A DNA stretch of 64,000 nucleotides from Nostoc desertorum CM1-VF14 (GCA_019359245.1 JAHHHR010000023.1:1-64000), one strand, 5' to 3'; positions 52,284 to 61,498 are shown, counted from the first letter of the stretch. Program-made: numbers and translations. The notes: a model not told the origin generated them from the letters alone.

Positions 52284-53246
52284 ATGCGGATAGCCAAAGA
52301 TATCACAGAGTTAATCGGACGGACTCCTTTAGTTCAATTAAACAAGATTCCCCAAGCTTCAGGAGCGGTAGCTCGGATTGTGGTGAAGCTAGAAAGCATG
52401 AACCCAGCATCTTCTGTGAAAGACCGGATTGGTGCGAGTATGGTGGAAGCGGCAGAGGAAGCAGGCTTAATTCACCCTGGAAAAACCGTTTTAGTAGAGC
52501 CGACTTCTGGAAATACAGGAATTGCGCTGGCGATGGTGGCGGCCGCCAAGGGGTACCATCTCATTCTAACGATGCCTGACACAATGAGCCAAGAAAGACG
52601 ATCCATGCTCAAAGCTTATGGCGCTCAACTAGAGTTAACGCCAGGGGTAGAAGGGATGCGAGGAGCGATCGGCCGTGCAGAGCAGATTTTAGCTCAAACC
52701 CCTAATGCTTATATGTTGCAGCAGTTCCGCAATGCCGCTAATCCGAAAGTTCACGCTGAAACCACGGCAGAAGAAATTTGGGATGATACCGATGGAGAGG
52801 TGGATATTCTGGTGGCGGGAGTCGGTACTGGTGGGACGATTACGGGAGTTGCAGAAGTTATTAAAAAGCGGAAACCGAGCTTTCAAGCGATCGCAGTTGA
52901 ACCAAGCAACAGCCCAGTATTAGCAGGTGGTAAATCAGGGCCTCACAAAATTCAGGGTATTGGCGCGGGATTTGTCCCAGCAATTTACCGTCCAGAACTA
53001 GTGGATGAAGTAATTCAGGTAGCGGATGAGCAAGCGATCGCTTACAGCCGTCGCCTAGCAAAAGAAGAAGGATTGCTATCTGGCATTTCTACTGGCGCTG
53101 CGTTGTATGCTGCTATTCAAGTGGCACAGCGTCCAGAAAATGCAGGTCGTCTAATCGTCATGGTGCAGCCTAGCTCCGGCGAACGCTACCTAAGTACTTC
53201 ACTGTTTAAAGACCCAAGTGAGAATGAATGGTTGAGCAAAGTTTGA
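52284..53246 (+). CDS. cysK: cysteine synthase A (O-acetylserine sulfhydrylase)
   Basis: A 320-residue PLP enzyme forming cysteine from O-acetylserine and sulfide. The PLP Lys is in NPASSVKDRIG (about residue 47), the substrate loop in PTSGNTGIALAM, the phosphate-binding Gly loop in VGTGGTITGV, and the C-terminal QPSSGERYLST closes the site. The start has AAGGAG upstream. It can form the CysE-CysK complex with the adjacent gene product. A hairpin terminator follows. Confidence 0.97.
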   Translation: MRIAKDITELIGRTPLVQLNKIPQASGAVARIVVKLESMNPASSVKDRIGASMVEAAEEAGLIHPGKTVLVEPTSGNTGIALAMVAAAKGYHLILTMPDTMSQERRSMLKAYGAQLELTPGVEGMRGAIGRAEQILAQTPNAYMLQQFRNAANPKVHAETTAEEIWDDTDGEVDILVAGVGTGGTITGVAEVIKKRKPSFQAIAVEPSNSPVLAGGKSGPHKIQGIGAGFVPAIYRPELVDEVIQVADEQAIAYSRRLAKEEGLLSGISTGAALYAAIQVAQRPENAGRLIVMVQPSSGERYLSTSLFKDPSENEWLSKV

Positions 53247-53323
53247 TTCCCGATACCAATTTTAGATTTTAGATTTTACAGATTTCTAAAAAATAAATTA
53301 TCTAGTAGAGTGGGTTGCAACAA

Positions 53324-53351
53324 TTAGGGGCGCAAAGCCGTGCGCCCCTAA
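53324..53351. terminator. hairpin terminator after cysK
   Basis: TTAGGGGCGCA-AAGCCG-TGCGCCCCTAA, an 11-bp perfect stem 78 bases after the cysK stop. No strong T-run. The wording is also that of a common Nostoc palindrome. Confidence 0.6.
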
Positions 53352-53420
53352 GAGAAATGCTTAGTCGTTCTAGCACATTAATGCGTTATTCTGGGAAATC
53401 GTATGTTATGACCATCCTGC

Positions 53421-54080
53421 ATGAGTGAGCTACAGACAGCTTTCACTGAAGGGATAATTGCCTTCACAGCTACCAATATTGATGACATCATTATTCTGTT
53501 AATATTTTTCTCACAGGTAGATGTTAATTTTCGGCCGCGGCATATCTTACTTGGTCAATATTTGGGTTTTGCAGCCATTATCATCGCTAGCTTACCAGGA
53601 TTTTTTGGTGGATTGGTTGTACAGCGAGAATGGATAGGGTTGCTAGGGCTGCTACCAATAGCAATTGGTATTCAACAATTAATATATAGAAAAGAAGAAA
53701 CTGCAACAGTTCAGATCAGCAGTGATTTTAGGCAATCCACAGCTACCAACCCGATATTGTCTTTTCTTTTGAATGTTTTGCACCCCCAAACCTATAAAGT
53801 GGCAGCAGTAACTGTTGCAAATGGTGGTGACAATATTAGTATATATATCCCCTTGTTTGCTGGTCATAATCTTGCCAGCTTGGGAGTGATTCTAAGTATA
53901 TTTTTTATCATGGTAGGGGTTTGGTGTGCGATCGCTTATTTTTTAAGCCGTCAACCAACCATTGGTTATATTTTAAGTCGCTACGGCCGAGCTATTGTAC
54001 CTTTTGTGTTAATTGGTTTAGGTCTGTTTATTATGTATGAGCGAGGCACATTCAATTTATTACCTTGGGTAAGAAGTTAA
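53421..54080 (+). CDS. CadD-like cadmium resistance transporter
   Basis: A 219-residue protein with about six helices. The N-terminus FTATNIDDIIILLIFF and the loop TVANGGDNISIYIPLF are typical of the CadD family, which moves cadmium or other solutes out of the cell. The pair of Asp residues in the first helix and the GGDN motif are the expected ion-contact positions. No CadC regulator is adjacent. The ribosome site is weak. Confidence 0.85.
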   Translation: MSELQTAFTEGIIAFTATNIDDIIILLIFFSQVDVNFRPRHILLGQYLGFAAIIIASLPGFFGGLVVQREWIGLLGLLPIAIGIQQLIYRKEETATVQISSDFRQSTATNPILSFLLNVLHPQTYKVAAVTVANGGDNISIYIPLFAGHNLASLGVILSIFFIMVGVWCAIAYFLSRQPTIGYILSRYGRAIVPFVLIGLGLFIMYERGTFNLLPWVRS

Positions 54081-54501
54081 TCAATATTGGATTTTGAATG
54101 CTGGATTTAGGATTGAAAATCCCAAATTGCTCATACCTGATGAACTAATTCTCTTTCAGCTTGCTTTAAGTTGCCATATCTTTAAAAACAGAGGAGCGAG
54201 AAAAATTTCTTCTCATCACTCCTCAATAAGCTACTCCTTACACTTGCTTTAAGTACAACAGTTTAGTGCATCAGTAAACCTCTAACTAAAGATGCACATT
54301 ATCCATTAATAAGGAGATGTTATCTACATGGATACTATGGGGATTATGCATTAGTCAAGCATATTGCTAGTTACTAGCATCATTGATTAAGAATTCAGAC
54401 CAGAGCTTTTCTTAATTAAATAAGGTACATCAGAGCAAGCTCTCGAAGAGCGGGGAGGGAGTGGGGTTCTTGTATTTCACTCAAGCGAGAATCGCTATAA
54501 T
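54081..54501. other. gap between CadD-like and DsbA-like genes, no gene seen
   Basis: About 420 AT-rich bases between convergent genes. GGATTTTGAATGCTGGATTT...AAAATCC near 54088-54122 can pair weakly. Nothing else was recognised. Confidence 0.4.
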
Positions 54502-55281
54502 TTACTTAGCACCAGTCAATATACTTTCGATATCTGCTAACTGCACCACTCCTGAAAAAGTTGGACTATTAATTACAAAAAACGGTGTGCCAGAAACAGC
54601 CAATTTCTCAGCCAGTTGAATATCTTTTGTAATTGCGGGAGTAGCACGAGTAAGGTCGCGTTTAAACTTACCCAAATCTAACTTCAAATTTTTAGCAATA
54701 TCTAAATATAACGCCTCACCTAGCTTCTTTTGATTAGTAAATAGCGCATCATGATATTCCCAAAATTTACCTTGCTGATATGCTGCCCAAGCTGCTGTTG
54801 CAGCTGGTAATGCTTCAGCATGAATTGAAGTCAATGGTAAATTCTTGTAAACTAATCTTATTTTATCTGGATATTTTGCTAGTAATTCTTTCAATGTTTT
54901 ATGCGCCTCAGCACAGTAGGGACATTGAAAATCTGAAAATTCTACTAGCACAGTTTTTGATTGAGCGGAACCTGTGGTGGGAGACTCACCAATCACTGTT
55001 TGAGGATTCGTTTTTAAATCCTGTAAAAATCCTAACTGTGCTTGCTTAACTTTTTGTTGTTGTTGCTGCTGATAAGTTTGAATCGATTCAATAATTACCT
55101 CTGGATGTTCGCGGATAATTTGTAATACTTGCTGTTCTAACTGCGGATCAGTGCGGCTAGCAGCTTGTGCAGGAAATGAATAAGTAACAACTAAAAGTAG
55201 CAGACCTATTGCTGACCAACTACGCAGATACTGAAATAAGGGACTCAACCAATCAAAGAATATACGCATACAAAAACTCAT
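54502..55281 (-). CDS. DsbA-like thiol-disulfide oxidoreductase, exported
   Basis: A 259-residue protein. The signal/anchor segment is at about 18-40 (SAIGLLLLVVTYSFPAQAA). A Gln-rich helical region follows, then a thioredoxin-fold domain with the CPYC active site in SDFQCPYCAEAH and the cis-Pro loop SGTPFFVINS. It resembles DsbA/BdbD-type oxidases acting in the periplasm or lumen. No DsbB or VKOR gene is beside it. An ATG at codon 5 is an alternative start. Confidence 0.88.
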   Translation of the reverse strand: MSFCMRIFFDWLSPLFQYLRSWSAIGLLLLVVTYSFPAQAASRTDPQLEQQVLQIIREHPEVIIESIQTYQQQQQQKVKQAQLGFLQDLKTNPQTVIGESPTTGSAQSKTVLVEFSDFQCPYCAEAHKTLKELLAKYPDKIRLVYKNLPLTSIHAEALPAATAAWAAYQQGKFWEYHDALFTNQKKLGEALYLDIAKNLKLDLGKFKRDLTRATPAITKDIQLAEKLAVSGTPFFVINSPTFSGVVQLADIESILTGAK

Positions 55282-55385
55282 AAATATTTTTTGTCTCAGC
55301 CATAGATTCGCAGTCGTTTCGATTTATAAGTACGCTTCAGTTTAAAATCCCATAATTTAAACTATGGAAATTCTTTTTTTACTTC

Positions 55386-56267
55386 TTAAACAGAGCCAGC
55401 AATCATTCCAGCAAGTAAAATAAAACCAATCCACACGTTTTGTCGAAACATCTCACCATAAACAGGATTAGGTAAATCTTGCTGTCTTAATCGCAGAGAC
55501 TGCCAAACCCATCCGATAGTAGCAAATGCAAGGCTAATCCAGAAGGCTAAGTCTAGATGTATCAATATACCTAACCAAGCCAATAACAAGATGGTGCCAG
55601 CAAAGAAAATTCCAATAGCTACAGGGGCATAATTCCCAAAAAATAGAGCGCTAGAATTAACACCAATGCGGCGATCGTCTTCCTTATCGCTCATGGCGTA
55701 AACTGTATCAAAACCCAATGTCCACAGTACAGTTGCGCCCCAAAGTAACCAAGTTGGTTGAGTGATAGTTTGTGTCACTGCACTCCAGCTAATTAACACG
55801 CCAAAACCCCAAGCAATAGAAAGTACTAGTTGCGGTACAGGAAATACCCGCTTTGCACCTGGATAAAGGAGAATTACAGGCACTGCTGCCACACATAACC
55901 AGAAACTCAGGGGGTTAAGGTAAAAGGCCAGGATGGCTGCACATACTAGCGAGACGAGCGCAACTACAATCCCAACTTTCACAGACAAAGCGCGAGAAGC
56001 GAGGGGGCGATCGCGTGTTCTCTCTACTTCTGGATCAATATTCCGATCCCACAAATCATTGACAACACATCCGGCCGCACTTGTGGCCAGAGTCCCCAAT
56101 ATAATTACACCAACCAGAGGTAAAGGCGGTTTCCCAGAAGCTGCCAAAAATACAGCCCAAAGGGCAGGAATCATTAAAATTAACCGTCCTTCTGGTTTAT
56201 GCCAGCGCAAAAGCCGGATAATTACAAGCCAAACTGGTTTATGAGGGCGTTCTGGCGTGCTTAACAT
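55386..56267 (-). CDS. ubiA: UbiA-type 4-hydroxybenzoate prenyltransferase (plastoquinone pathway)
   Basis: A 293-residue integral membrane prenyltransferase. The two Asp-rich motifs that bind the diphosphate are NDLWDRNIDPEVERTRDRPL (about residues 65-85) and DTVYAMSDKEDDRRIG (about 185-200). About eight helices are predicted. In cyanobacteria this enzyme makes the prenylated precursor of plastoquinone. The ATG at 56267 is used; a TTG three codons upstream is open. Confidence 0.93.
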   Translation of the reverse strand: MLSTPERPHKPVWLVIIRLLRWHKPEGRLILMIPALWAVFLAASGKPPLPLVGVIILGTLATSAAGCVVNDLWDRNIDPEVERTRDRPLASRALSVKVGIVVALVSLVCAAILAFYLNPLSFWLCVAAVPVILLYPGAKRVFPVPQLVLSIAWGFGVLISWSAVTQTITQPTWLLWGATVLWTLGFDTVYAMSDKEDDRRIGVNSSALFFGNYAPVAIGIFFAGTILLLAWLGILIHLDLAFWISLAFATIGWVWQSLRLRQQDLPNPVYGEMFRQNVWIGFILLAGMIAGSV

Positions 56268-56613
56268 AGAAATCAATGAATAACTTTAGATAGATGTATT
56301 CACACATCTTTACATCTATAGAATAACTTTATTTGTTATTTGTAAAAGCATAACCTCAAGTGGCAACTTTAAATATCTATTAAGTAGTCACTACGGTTAG
56401 AAATAGTAGGGTGAATATACTTAGCTCTGTTACCCTCAACAAAATATGAACAGTGCTGAGTATGTTTTAATTTACTCAGTGCTGAGTACGGGCTAAACGC
56501 CCCGCTAACGCTAACACTACTCAGTTTGAGCAAGTGTGTTGCAACGAATATCAGTGCCAGCTACCCCGACATACCACCGTTTGCCATCATTTCTTATAAA
56601 GAGAGAAAAGTAG
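56268..56613. other. gap upstream of ubiA and ppx with a direct repeat
   Basis: CAGTGCTGAGTA occurs twice, at 56451-56462 and 56477-56488 (26-base period). GCTAAACGCCCCGCTAACGCTAAC follows and is another Nostoc-type repeat. A divergent promoter region is expected. Confidence 0.5.
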
Positions 56614-58266
56614 ATGCAGAATTTAGTTTCGGCTAGCTGGGAGAGTGTTCCAACTCAACCACCTAAGCAACATCGGATTATTGCGGCTATTGACTTGGGA
56701 ACAAATTCTCTACACATGGTAGTAGTCAAGATTGACCCCACACTACCAGCTTTCAGCATTATCGCTAGGGACAAAGAAACTGTAAGATTAGGCGATCGCA
56801 ATCTTACCACTGGCGAACTTAAACCAGAGATCATTAAAAAGGCGATCGCAGCTTTAGGACGCTTCCAAGAAGTTGCTAAAACTATCAACGCTGAAACAAT
56901 CATTGCTGTGGCAACTAGTGCTGTACGGGAAGCCCCCAATGGTAAAGATTTTTTGTACAGGGTAGAAACGGAGTTGGGTTTAAGCGTTGACTTGATTTCT
57001 GGTCAAGAAGAAGCGCGACGAATCTACCTTGGCGTGCTGTCGGGCATGGAATTTCACAACCAGCCCCATATGATTGTTGATATTGGCGGTGGTTCAACAG
57101 AGTTAGTTTTGGGCGATAGTAACCAAGCGCGTACTCTTACCAGTACCAAAGTCGGTGCAGTACGACTTACTAGCGAGTTAATTACCACCGACCCGATTAG
57201 CAACAGCGAGTTTCTGTATCTGCAATCTTATACGCACGGTATGTTAGAACGTTCCGTGGATGAGATACTAGCAAACTTGGAGTTTGGCGAATCTCCCCGT
57301 TTGGTGGGTACATCTGGCACGATTGAAACCCTGGCGATGATTCATGCACGAGAAAATTCGACTGTTATTCCTTCCACTCTCAATGGCTACCAGTTAAGTT
57401 TTAAAGACTTGCAAGAGTTGGTAAACCGCTTGCGGAAACTGAGTAATTCAGAAAAAGCTGCGATTCCTGGTATGCCAGATAAGCGAGCTGAAGTTATACT
57501 GGCTGGCGCAGTTATATTACAGGAAGCAATGACCCTTTTGGGAAGTGAATCGGTCACAGTTTGTGAGCGTTCTCTGCGGGAAGGTGTAATTGTGGACTGG
57601 ATGCTAACCCACGGTTTAATTGAAGATAAGCTGCGCTATCAAAGTTCAGTTCGGGAACGCAATGTTTTAAAACTCGCTAATAAATACCACATCAACTTAG
57701 AATATAGCGATCGCGTAGCAAAATTTGCCCAGAGTTTATTTGACCAAACTCAAGGTACGTTACACCACTGGGGATCTGACGAGCGACAACTGTTGTGGGC
57801 AGCAGCAATATTACACAATTGCGGTCATTATGTCAGCCATTCGTCCCACCACAAGCACTCTTACTATCTAATTCGTAATGGCGAATTACTCGGTTATACA
57901 GAAACCGAGATTGAAATCATCGCCAATTTAGCGCGTTATCATCGCAAATCGCCGCCCAAGAAAAAACATGAAAGTTACCAGAGTTTGCTAACTAAACACC
58001 ACCGCCAAATGGTTAGTCAATTGAGTGCAATTTTAAGATTGGCAGTGGCATTAGATAGGCGGCAAATTGGTGCGATCGCTCAAGTGCAATGTGAATATTA
58101 TCCACAATTACAGCAGGTGAATCTGATAGTTTTTCCATCTAAATCTGATGATGACTGTGCTTTAGAACTCTGGAGTTTAGATTACAAAAAAGGAGTATTT
58201 GAGGAAGAGTTTGGAGTTAAATTAATAGCGACTTTAGAAAAGTCCAGCGTTGCTAGCTTCTCCTAG
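56614..58266 (+). CDS. ppx: exopolyphosphatase / Ppx-GppA phosphatase
   Basis: A 550-residue enzyme. The N-terminal actin-like fold has AAIDLGTNSLHMVVVKI, VATSAVREAPNG, the ISGQEEARRIYLG catalytic segment and VDIGGGSTELVLG. The C-terminal HD-like domain has AAILHNCGHYVSHSSHHKHS. It removes phosphate from long polyphosphate chains and may act on pppGpp; which substrate is favoured cannot be read. The start at 56614 has GAGAG upstream. A hairpin follows. Confidence 0.93.
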   Translation: MQNLVSASWESVPTQPPKQHRIIAAIDLGTNSLHMVVVKIDPTLPAFSIIARDKETVRLGDRNLTTGELKPEIIKKAIAALGRFQEVAKTINAETIIAVATSAVREAPNGKDFLYRVETELGLSVDLISGQEEARRIYLGVLSGMEFHNQPHMIVDIGGGSTELVLGDSNQARTLTSTKVGAVRLTSELITTDPISNSEFLYLQSYTHGMLERSVDEILANLEFGESPRLVGTSGTIETLAMIHARENSTVIPSTLNGYQLSFKDLQELVNRLRKLSNSEKAAIPGMPDKRAEVILAGAVILQEAMTLLGSESVTVCERSLREGVIVDWMLTHGLIEDKLRYQSSVRERNVLKLANKYHINLEYSDRVAKFAQSLFDQTQGTLHHWGSDERQLLWAAAILHNCGHYVSHSSHHKHSYYLIRNGELLGYTETEIEIIANLARYHRKSPPKKKHESYQSLLTKHHRQMVSQLSAILRLAVALDRRQIGAIAQVQCEYYPQLQQVNLIVFPSKSDDDCALELWSLDYKKGVFEEEFGVKLIATLEKSSVASFS

Positions 58267-58277
58267 AAACTAGATAG

Positions 58278-58303
58278 GGTGCGTTAATAGTGTGTAACGC
58301 ACC
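58278..58303 (+). terminator. hairpin after ppx
   Basis: GGTGCGTTA-ATAGTGTG-TAACGCACC (9-bp perfect stem), 11 bases after the stop. No long T-run. A GGTGCGTTA palindrome of this wording is common after cyanobacterial genes. Confidence 0.6.
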
Positions 58304-58642
58304 TGCTGAACAAAGTATAAGCGCATATCTGTACGTCACTACAAATTATGCCGATAATTTCAAAATTTAAATTATTTCATATAGTTTTCATCATACTTAA
58401 GGATGAATTGAAAAACTTCCTAAAGAAGTAGTTTAAAAACAGAAACCAGAATTATAATTAAGTTTATAGTTAATAGTCTATTTACTGTTGGTTATGTTGC
58501 TATCGGATATCTAAGCTGGGAAAACTTAGATATCCTTATATAAAAAATATAAAATTTAAAATAAAATTTTAATAAAGCAGGTTAAATCGATCAGTTTTCT
58601 GTGCTAGAAAACATCCAGGCTTCAGGATCGAGCTTGCATTCA

Positions 58643-58925
58643 TTAATTGTCAGGATTCCTTAGCTTTGAAAGCGAAGGTACAGAGTTAACATAAGGTGAG
58701 TTCGACGAACTAAAAACAGCAGGAGATAGAGCAGGTAAATCTTTTGGGTAAATGTCAAGTGAAGGTTTTTGAGGCAGATAGGTATAATCAGCCAAACCGG
58801 CCATCAAGTTAACGAGGAAGTTAAATACGCTACGATGGCGAGAATGTTCTATTTGACACAGGTTTTCAGGTGAGCATTCACTGGCTCATTAATTGCACAC
58901 TTGCGTAAAAGAATTTTATCAATTT
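58643..58925 (-). pseudogene. IS982-type transposase remnant, C-terminal part
   Basis: Read leftwards, DKILLRKCAINEPVNAHLKT is followed, after a one-base shift, by CQIEHSRHRSVFNFLVNLMA and LADYTYLPQKPSLDIYP, ending TAA at 58643. The R-K-x-x-I-E-x-x-N-x-x-L-K, then Q-I-E-H-x-R-H-R-S and KPSL pattern is, from memory, the end of IS982-family transposases. The rest of the gene and the ends are missing or unreadable. No intact frame exists. Confidence 0.7.
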
Positions 58926-58981
58926 AGTTTGACCAAGCAGTAAATTATGTTCGTATCAGCAGGGATTTTGGGATGTAACTT

Positions 58982-59364
58982 AGAGGATGTTTGAAAAGTC
59001 CTCTTGTTGGTAGCAAAACGTTCTAGATACCCCTAAATCCCCCTTAAGAAGGCGGACTTTAATTCCGGTTCCCCCCTTTTTTAAGGCAGGGCTGATTCAT
59101 TCCATTTCAAACAGGATTTGTCAAGATGGTTAGCGAGAAAATTGTAAGTAAGCGTGACGAAGAGATGAACATTTAAGCACTGAAATATCAGTAAAAGAGT
59201 TGGTTTCATCGGCACGCTGGTAACAAAATAACTAATTTTTAATCGCTATAACCCTTGATTTTTAAAGCTCTTTCGGGAATGAAACAGCCCTGCTTTTTTA
59301 AGGGGGGTTAGGGGGGATCAACAAGTACCTAAAATCACGGCTAACTACTTTTCAAACAACCTCT
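58982..59364. mobile_element. 383-bp MITE-like element with nested inverted repeats
   Basis: AGAGGATGTTTGAAAAGT (58982-58999) faces ACTTTTCAAACAACCTCT (59347-59364), 18-bp terminal inverted repeats with one mismatch. Inside, CCCCCCTTTTTTAAGGCAGGGCTGATTCATTCC (59071-59103) faces GGAATGAAACAGCCCTGCTTTTTTAAGGGGGG (59276-59307), also nearly complementary. No transposase frame is present. No convincing target-site duplication was found. Confidence 0.7.
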
Positions 59365-59371
59365 TACTGAA

Positions 59372-59402
59372 GCGATGTCTACGACGGGCTACGCCTACGC
59401 TA
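59372..59402. repeat. dispersed palindromic repeat
   Basis: GCGATGTCTACGACGGGCTA and CGCCTACGCTA match the copy at 48750-48780 with one mismatch in 31 bases. At 48750 the same sequence encodes the end of the two-domain NIL protein. Confidence 0.8.
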
Positions 59403-59495
59403 TTGTCGATTCTAAGTTGAAAAGCATACAAAAGAAGGTTTGGCTGCATCATCTCAAACAATGCTGACCAAATAAAACCTTATTTTGAGAGGTAA

Positions 59496-60620
59496 TTATA
59501 CCTTCACTCTGCGAAATCCTGCTTGCTTTCTCTTCGTTAGCCAAGCCAGACTAACAGCAAGTATACTACCAGCGATCGCACTTGGTTCGGGTACTCTTGT
59601 CAGTAAAACGCTACTGGCTGTAAGAGTTATACTGCCTGCTGCTCCTGAATTAATGTTACTAGCAGCGATCGCGCTTGGTTCATTAGGTACTGCAACTATG
59701 AAATCAGTATTAATATTTATGTTACCTCCTAGCCCGGAATTATTGCTATCAGCAGCGATCGGGCTTGGTTGGGGCGCTCGTCTTAATAAAAGAAGATCGC
59801 TGACATTGAGACTGATGTTACCTCCTAAACCATCGCTGATTGACCTAGAATTGCTGTTTAGGGTGGCACCATCTCTTATGGAAAGGGTACTGGTTGTAAT
59901 AGTTATGTCACCTCCATCTCCCAAATTATTGCTATCAGCGTTAATTTGCCTGTCATTATTTAAGCCAAGATCATCAGTAGAGATAGTTAAAGTACCACCG
60001 TTGTTGATGCCGTTGGGAGTCCCGATGTTACTACGATCTTGGATATTTACTTCATTAGTATTAATCTCAGTATTATTGCTAACTAAACGACTATGATCGG
60101 TTAGCGTCACATTACTAGCATTAATCTCAATATTGTTGCTGCTAATAGTACTATTGATCAGTCTAAAGTTACTATCTATCTTTATCTTAAAATTGTCGCC
60201 GTTAACAGTGCTATTAGTAAACGTTAGGTTACCAGAATTGTAAGCGTTGATATCACCAGCGATCGCTAGCCCAGAAAATGTAACATCGGCGGCGTTAATG
60301 TCAAACACGGGGAATTGATTATTGCTACTGATGGTAAGGAAATTAGCACCTGGCCCATTAATAGTTAGGTTTTTAGCAATCGCAAGTGCCCCGCTCGTTA
60401 GGCTAATTGTACTAGGATGACTTTCCAATAAGAACTCTACCACGTCATTGCTAGTTGCAATGTTGATAGTATCTCGCAATGAGCCAACGCCACTATCATT
60501 GAGATTGTTAACCACCAAGGTAGCAGCTTGGGCTGATTCCACTTGCATTATTACCCAGCCCAAAGCAACGGCTGTGGAAATAGCTTGAGCGACAGCCTTT
60601 TTTCTATTGTTTTTTGTCAC
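59496..60620 (-). CDS. secreted beta-repeat protein with PEP-CTERM sorting signal
   Basis: A 374-residue protein. The signal peptide is at about 8-32 (AISTAVALGWVIMQVESAQA). Next are parallel beta-helix-like repeats rich in Asn, Ser and Thr (GNLTFTNSTVNGDN, INASNVTLTDHSRL, GDITITTSTLSIRDGATL), as in filamentous haemagglutinin-type adhesins. The C-terminus is VPEPSAIAGS, a short hydrophobic helix and KRKQAGFRRVKV, a PEP-CTERM exosortase signal. It is probably surface-exposed. Related PEPS-like strings occur at APQPSPIAAD and VPNEPSAIAAS. The start is GTG at 60620 with AGGAG seven bases upstream. Confidence 0.8.
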   Translation of the reverse strand: MTKNNRKKAVAQAISTAVALGWVIMQVESAQAATLVVNNLNDSGVGSLRDTINIATSNDVVEFLLESHPSTISLTSGALAIAKNLTINGPGANFLTISSNNQFPVFDINAADVTFSGLAIAGDINAYNSGNLTFTNSTVNGDNFKIKIDSNFRLINSTISSNNIEINASNVTLTDHSRLVSNNTEINTNEVNIQDRSNIGTPNGINNGGTLTISTDDLGLNNDRQINADSNNLGDGGDITITTSTLSIRDGATLNSNSRSISDGLGGNISLNVSDLLLLRRAPQPSPIAADSNNSGLGGNININTDFIVAVPNEPSAIAASNINSGAAGSITLTASSVLLTRVPEPSAIAGSILAVSLAWLTKRKQAGFRRVKV

Positions 60621-60789
60621 TTAAAACTCCTAGTATTAATTTGTCAAAGAATAAAAAACTTATTTGTACAATTACATAGATACATCATAATGTTTAAATT
60701 TAATTTGCAAAGCAGGTTTTGATAATTCACAGATTCAAAATCTAATTGAATAATTTTCAGAAGCCTGTGAAATCTGGGAGCATCCCGTT

Positions 60790-60905
60790 TTAACAGATAC
60801 CCTCAGACTAGAAGTCTGGGGTTATACAAACGAAGTCCGCCTACGCGGACTCTATAAAACCCGCGCAGGCGGGTTTAGTCTGTATAGCTGCGATTTCCAA
60901 TCGCC
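60790..60905. repeat. structured dispersed repeat (copy 2 of 3)
   Basis: AGACTAGAAGTCT is followed by ATACAAACG, then GTCCGCCTACGCGGAC (a perfect palindrome), then AAACCCGCGCAGGCGGGTTT (a perfect palindrome), then TATAGCTGCGATTTCCAATCGCC. The order mirrors the copy at 34262, with compensating base changes. The gap 60621-60789 has no gene. Confidence 0.75.
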
Positions 60906-61059
60906 CGGTGTTTTGTTTCTTCCAAAAATGGATGCTCCCTGAAATCTTGCCTTTATTGCTGGTTCAATACGCAGCAAAATTGCGCTTAGGCGTAGCCCAT
61001 TCTTGAAATCGTTATTTGCGATCGTTTTAAACTGTGCTAATGATCGCATAAGCGTTTGC

Positions 61060-61447
61060 CACAAATAGATAAGCTCTAGTAACGAAACAACTTAATTGAT
61101 AAGCTTTGCTTAAGCGTTGTTAACGAACGCATAAGCGTTGCTATAGATAGACAAGCGTTCTGAACGAAACAACTTGATTGATAAGCTTTGCTTAAGTTGT
61201 GGTGACGAAAACATAAGCGTTCTGAACGAAACAAGTTGTGTTCTGAACGAACAAACAAACGTTCTGAACGAAACAAGTTGCGTTCTGAACGAACAGACAA
61301 GTTTTCTGTAACAACGGACAAGCGTTCTGAACGAAACAACTTGTGTTCTGAACGAACGGACAAGTTTTCTGTAACAACGGATAAGCATTCTGAACGAAAC
61401 AACTTGTGTTGTGGACGATCAAACAAGTTGTGGTGACGAAAACAACT
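61060..61447. repeat. 21-bp tandem array, about 18 degenerate units
   Basis: Units such as AAGCGTTCTGAACGAAACAA alternate with TTGTGTTCTGAACGAACGGA and AAGTTTTCTGTAACAACGGA. The period is 21 bp over about 390 bases, with the palindromic core CGTTCTGAACG kept. Because 21 is a multiple of three, several frames stay open (for example repeats of RSE on the minus strand). No frame stands out and there is no ribosome site, so I read it as non-coding. Confidence 0.8.
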
Positions 61448-61498
61448 TTATTCTTAACGTTCGCCTCTGTTTTGGTAACAAATTGACAAGCTGTTGCG

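Noticed and set aside
53324..53351. tRNA or other structured RNA after cysK
   Set aside because: A single stem-loop only; no cloverleaf or T-loop consensus.
61076..61426. Coding frames across the 21-bp array on both strands
   Set aside because: Open only because the period is a multiple of three; low-complexity peptides, no ribosome site, no preferred frame.
61060..61447. CRISPR array
   Set aside because: Units are 21 bp, adjoin without unique spacers and vary along their whole length.
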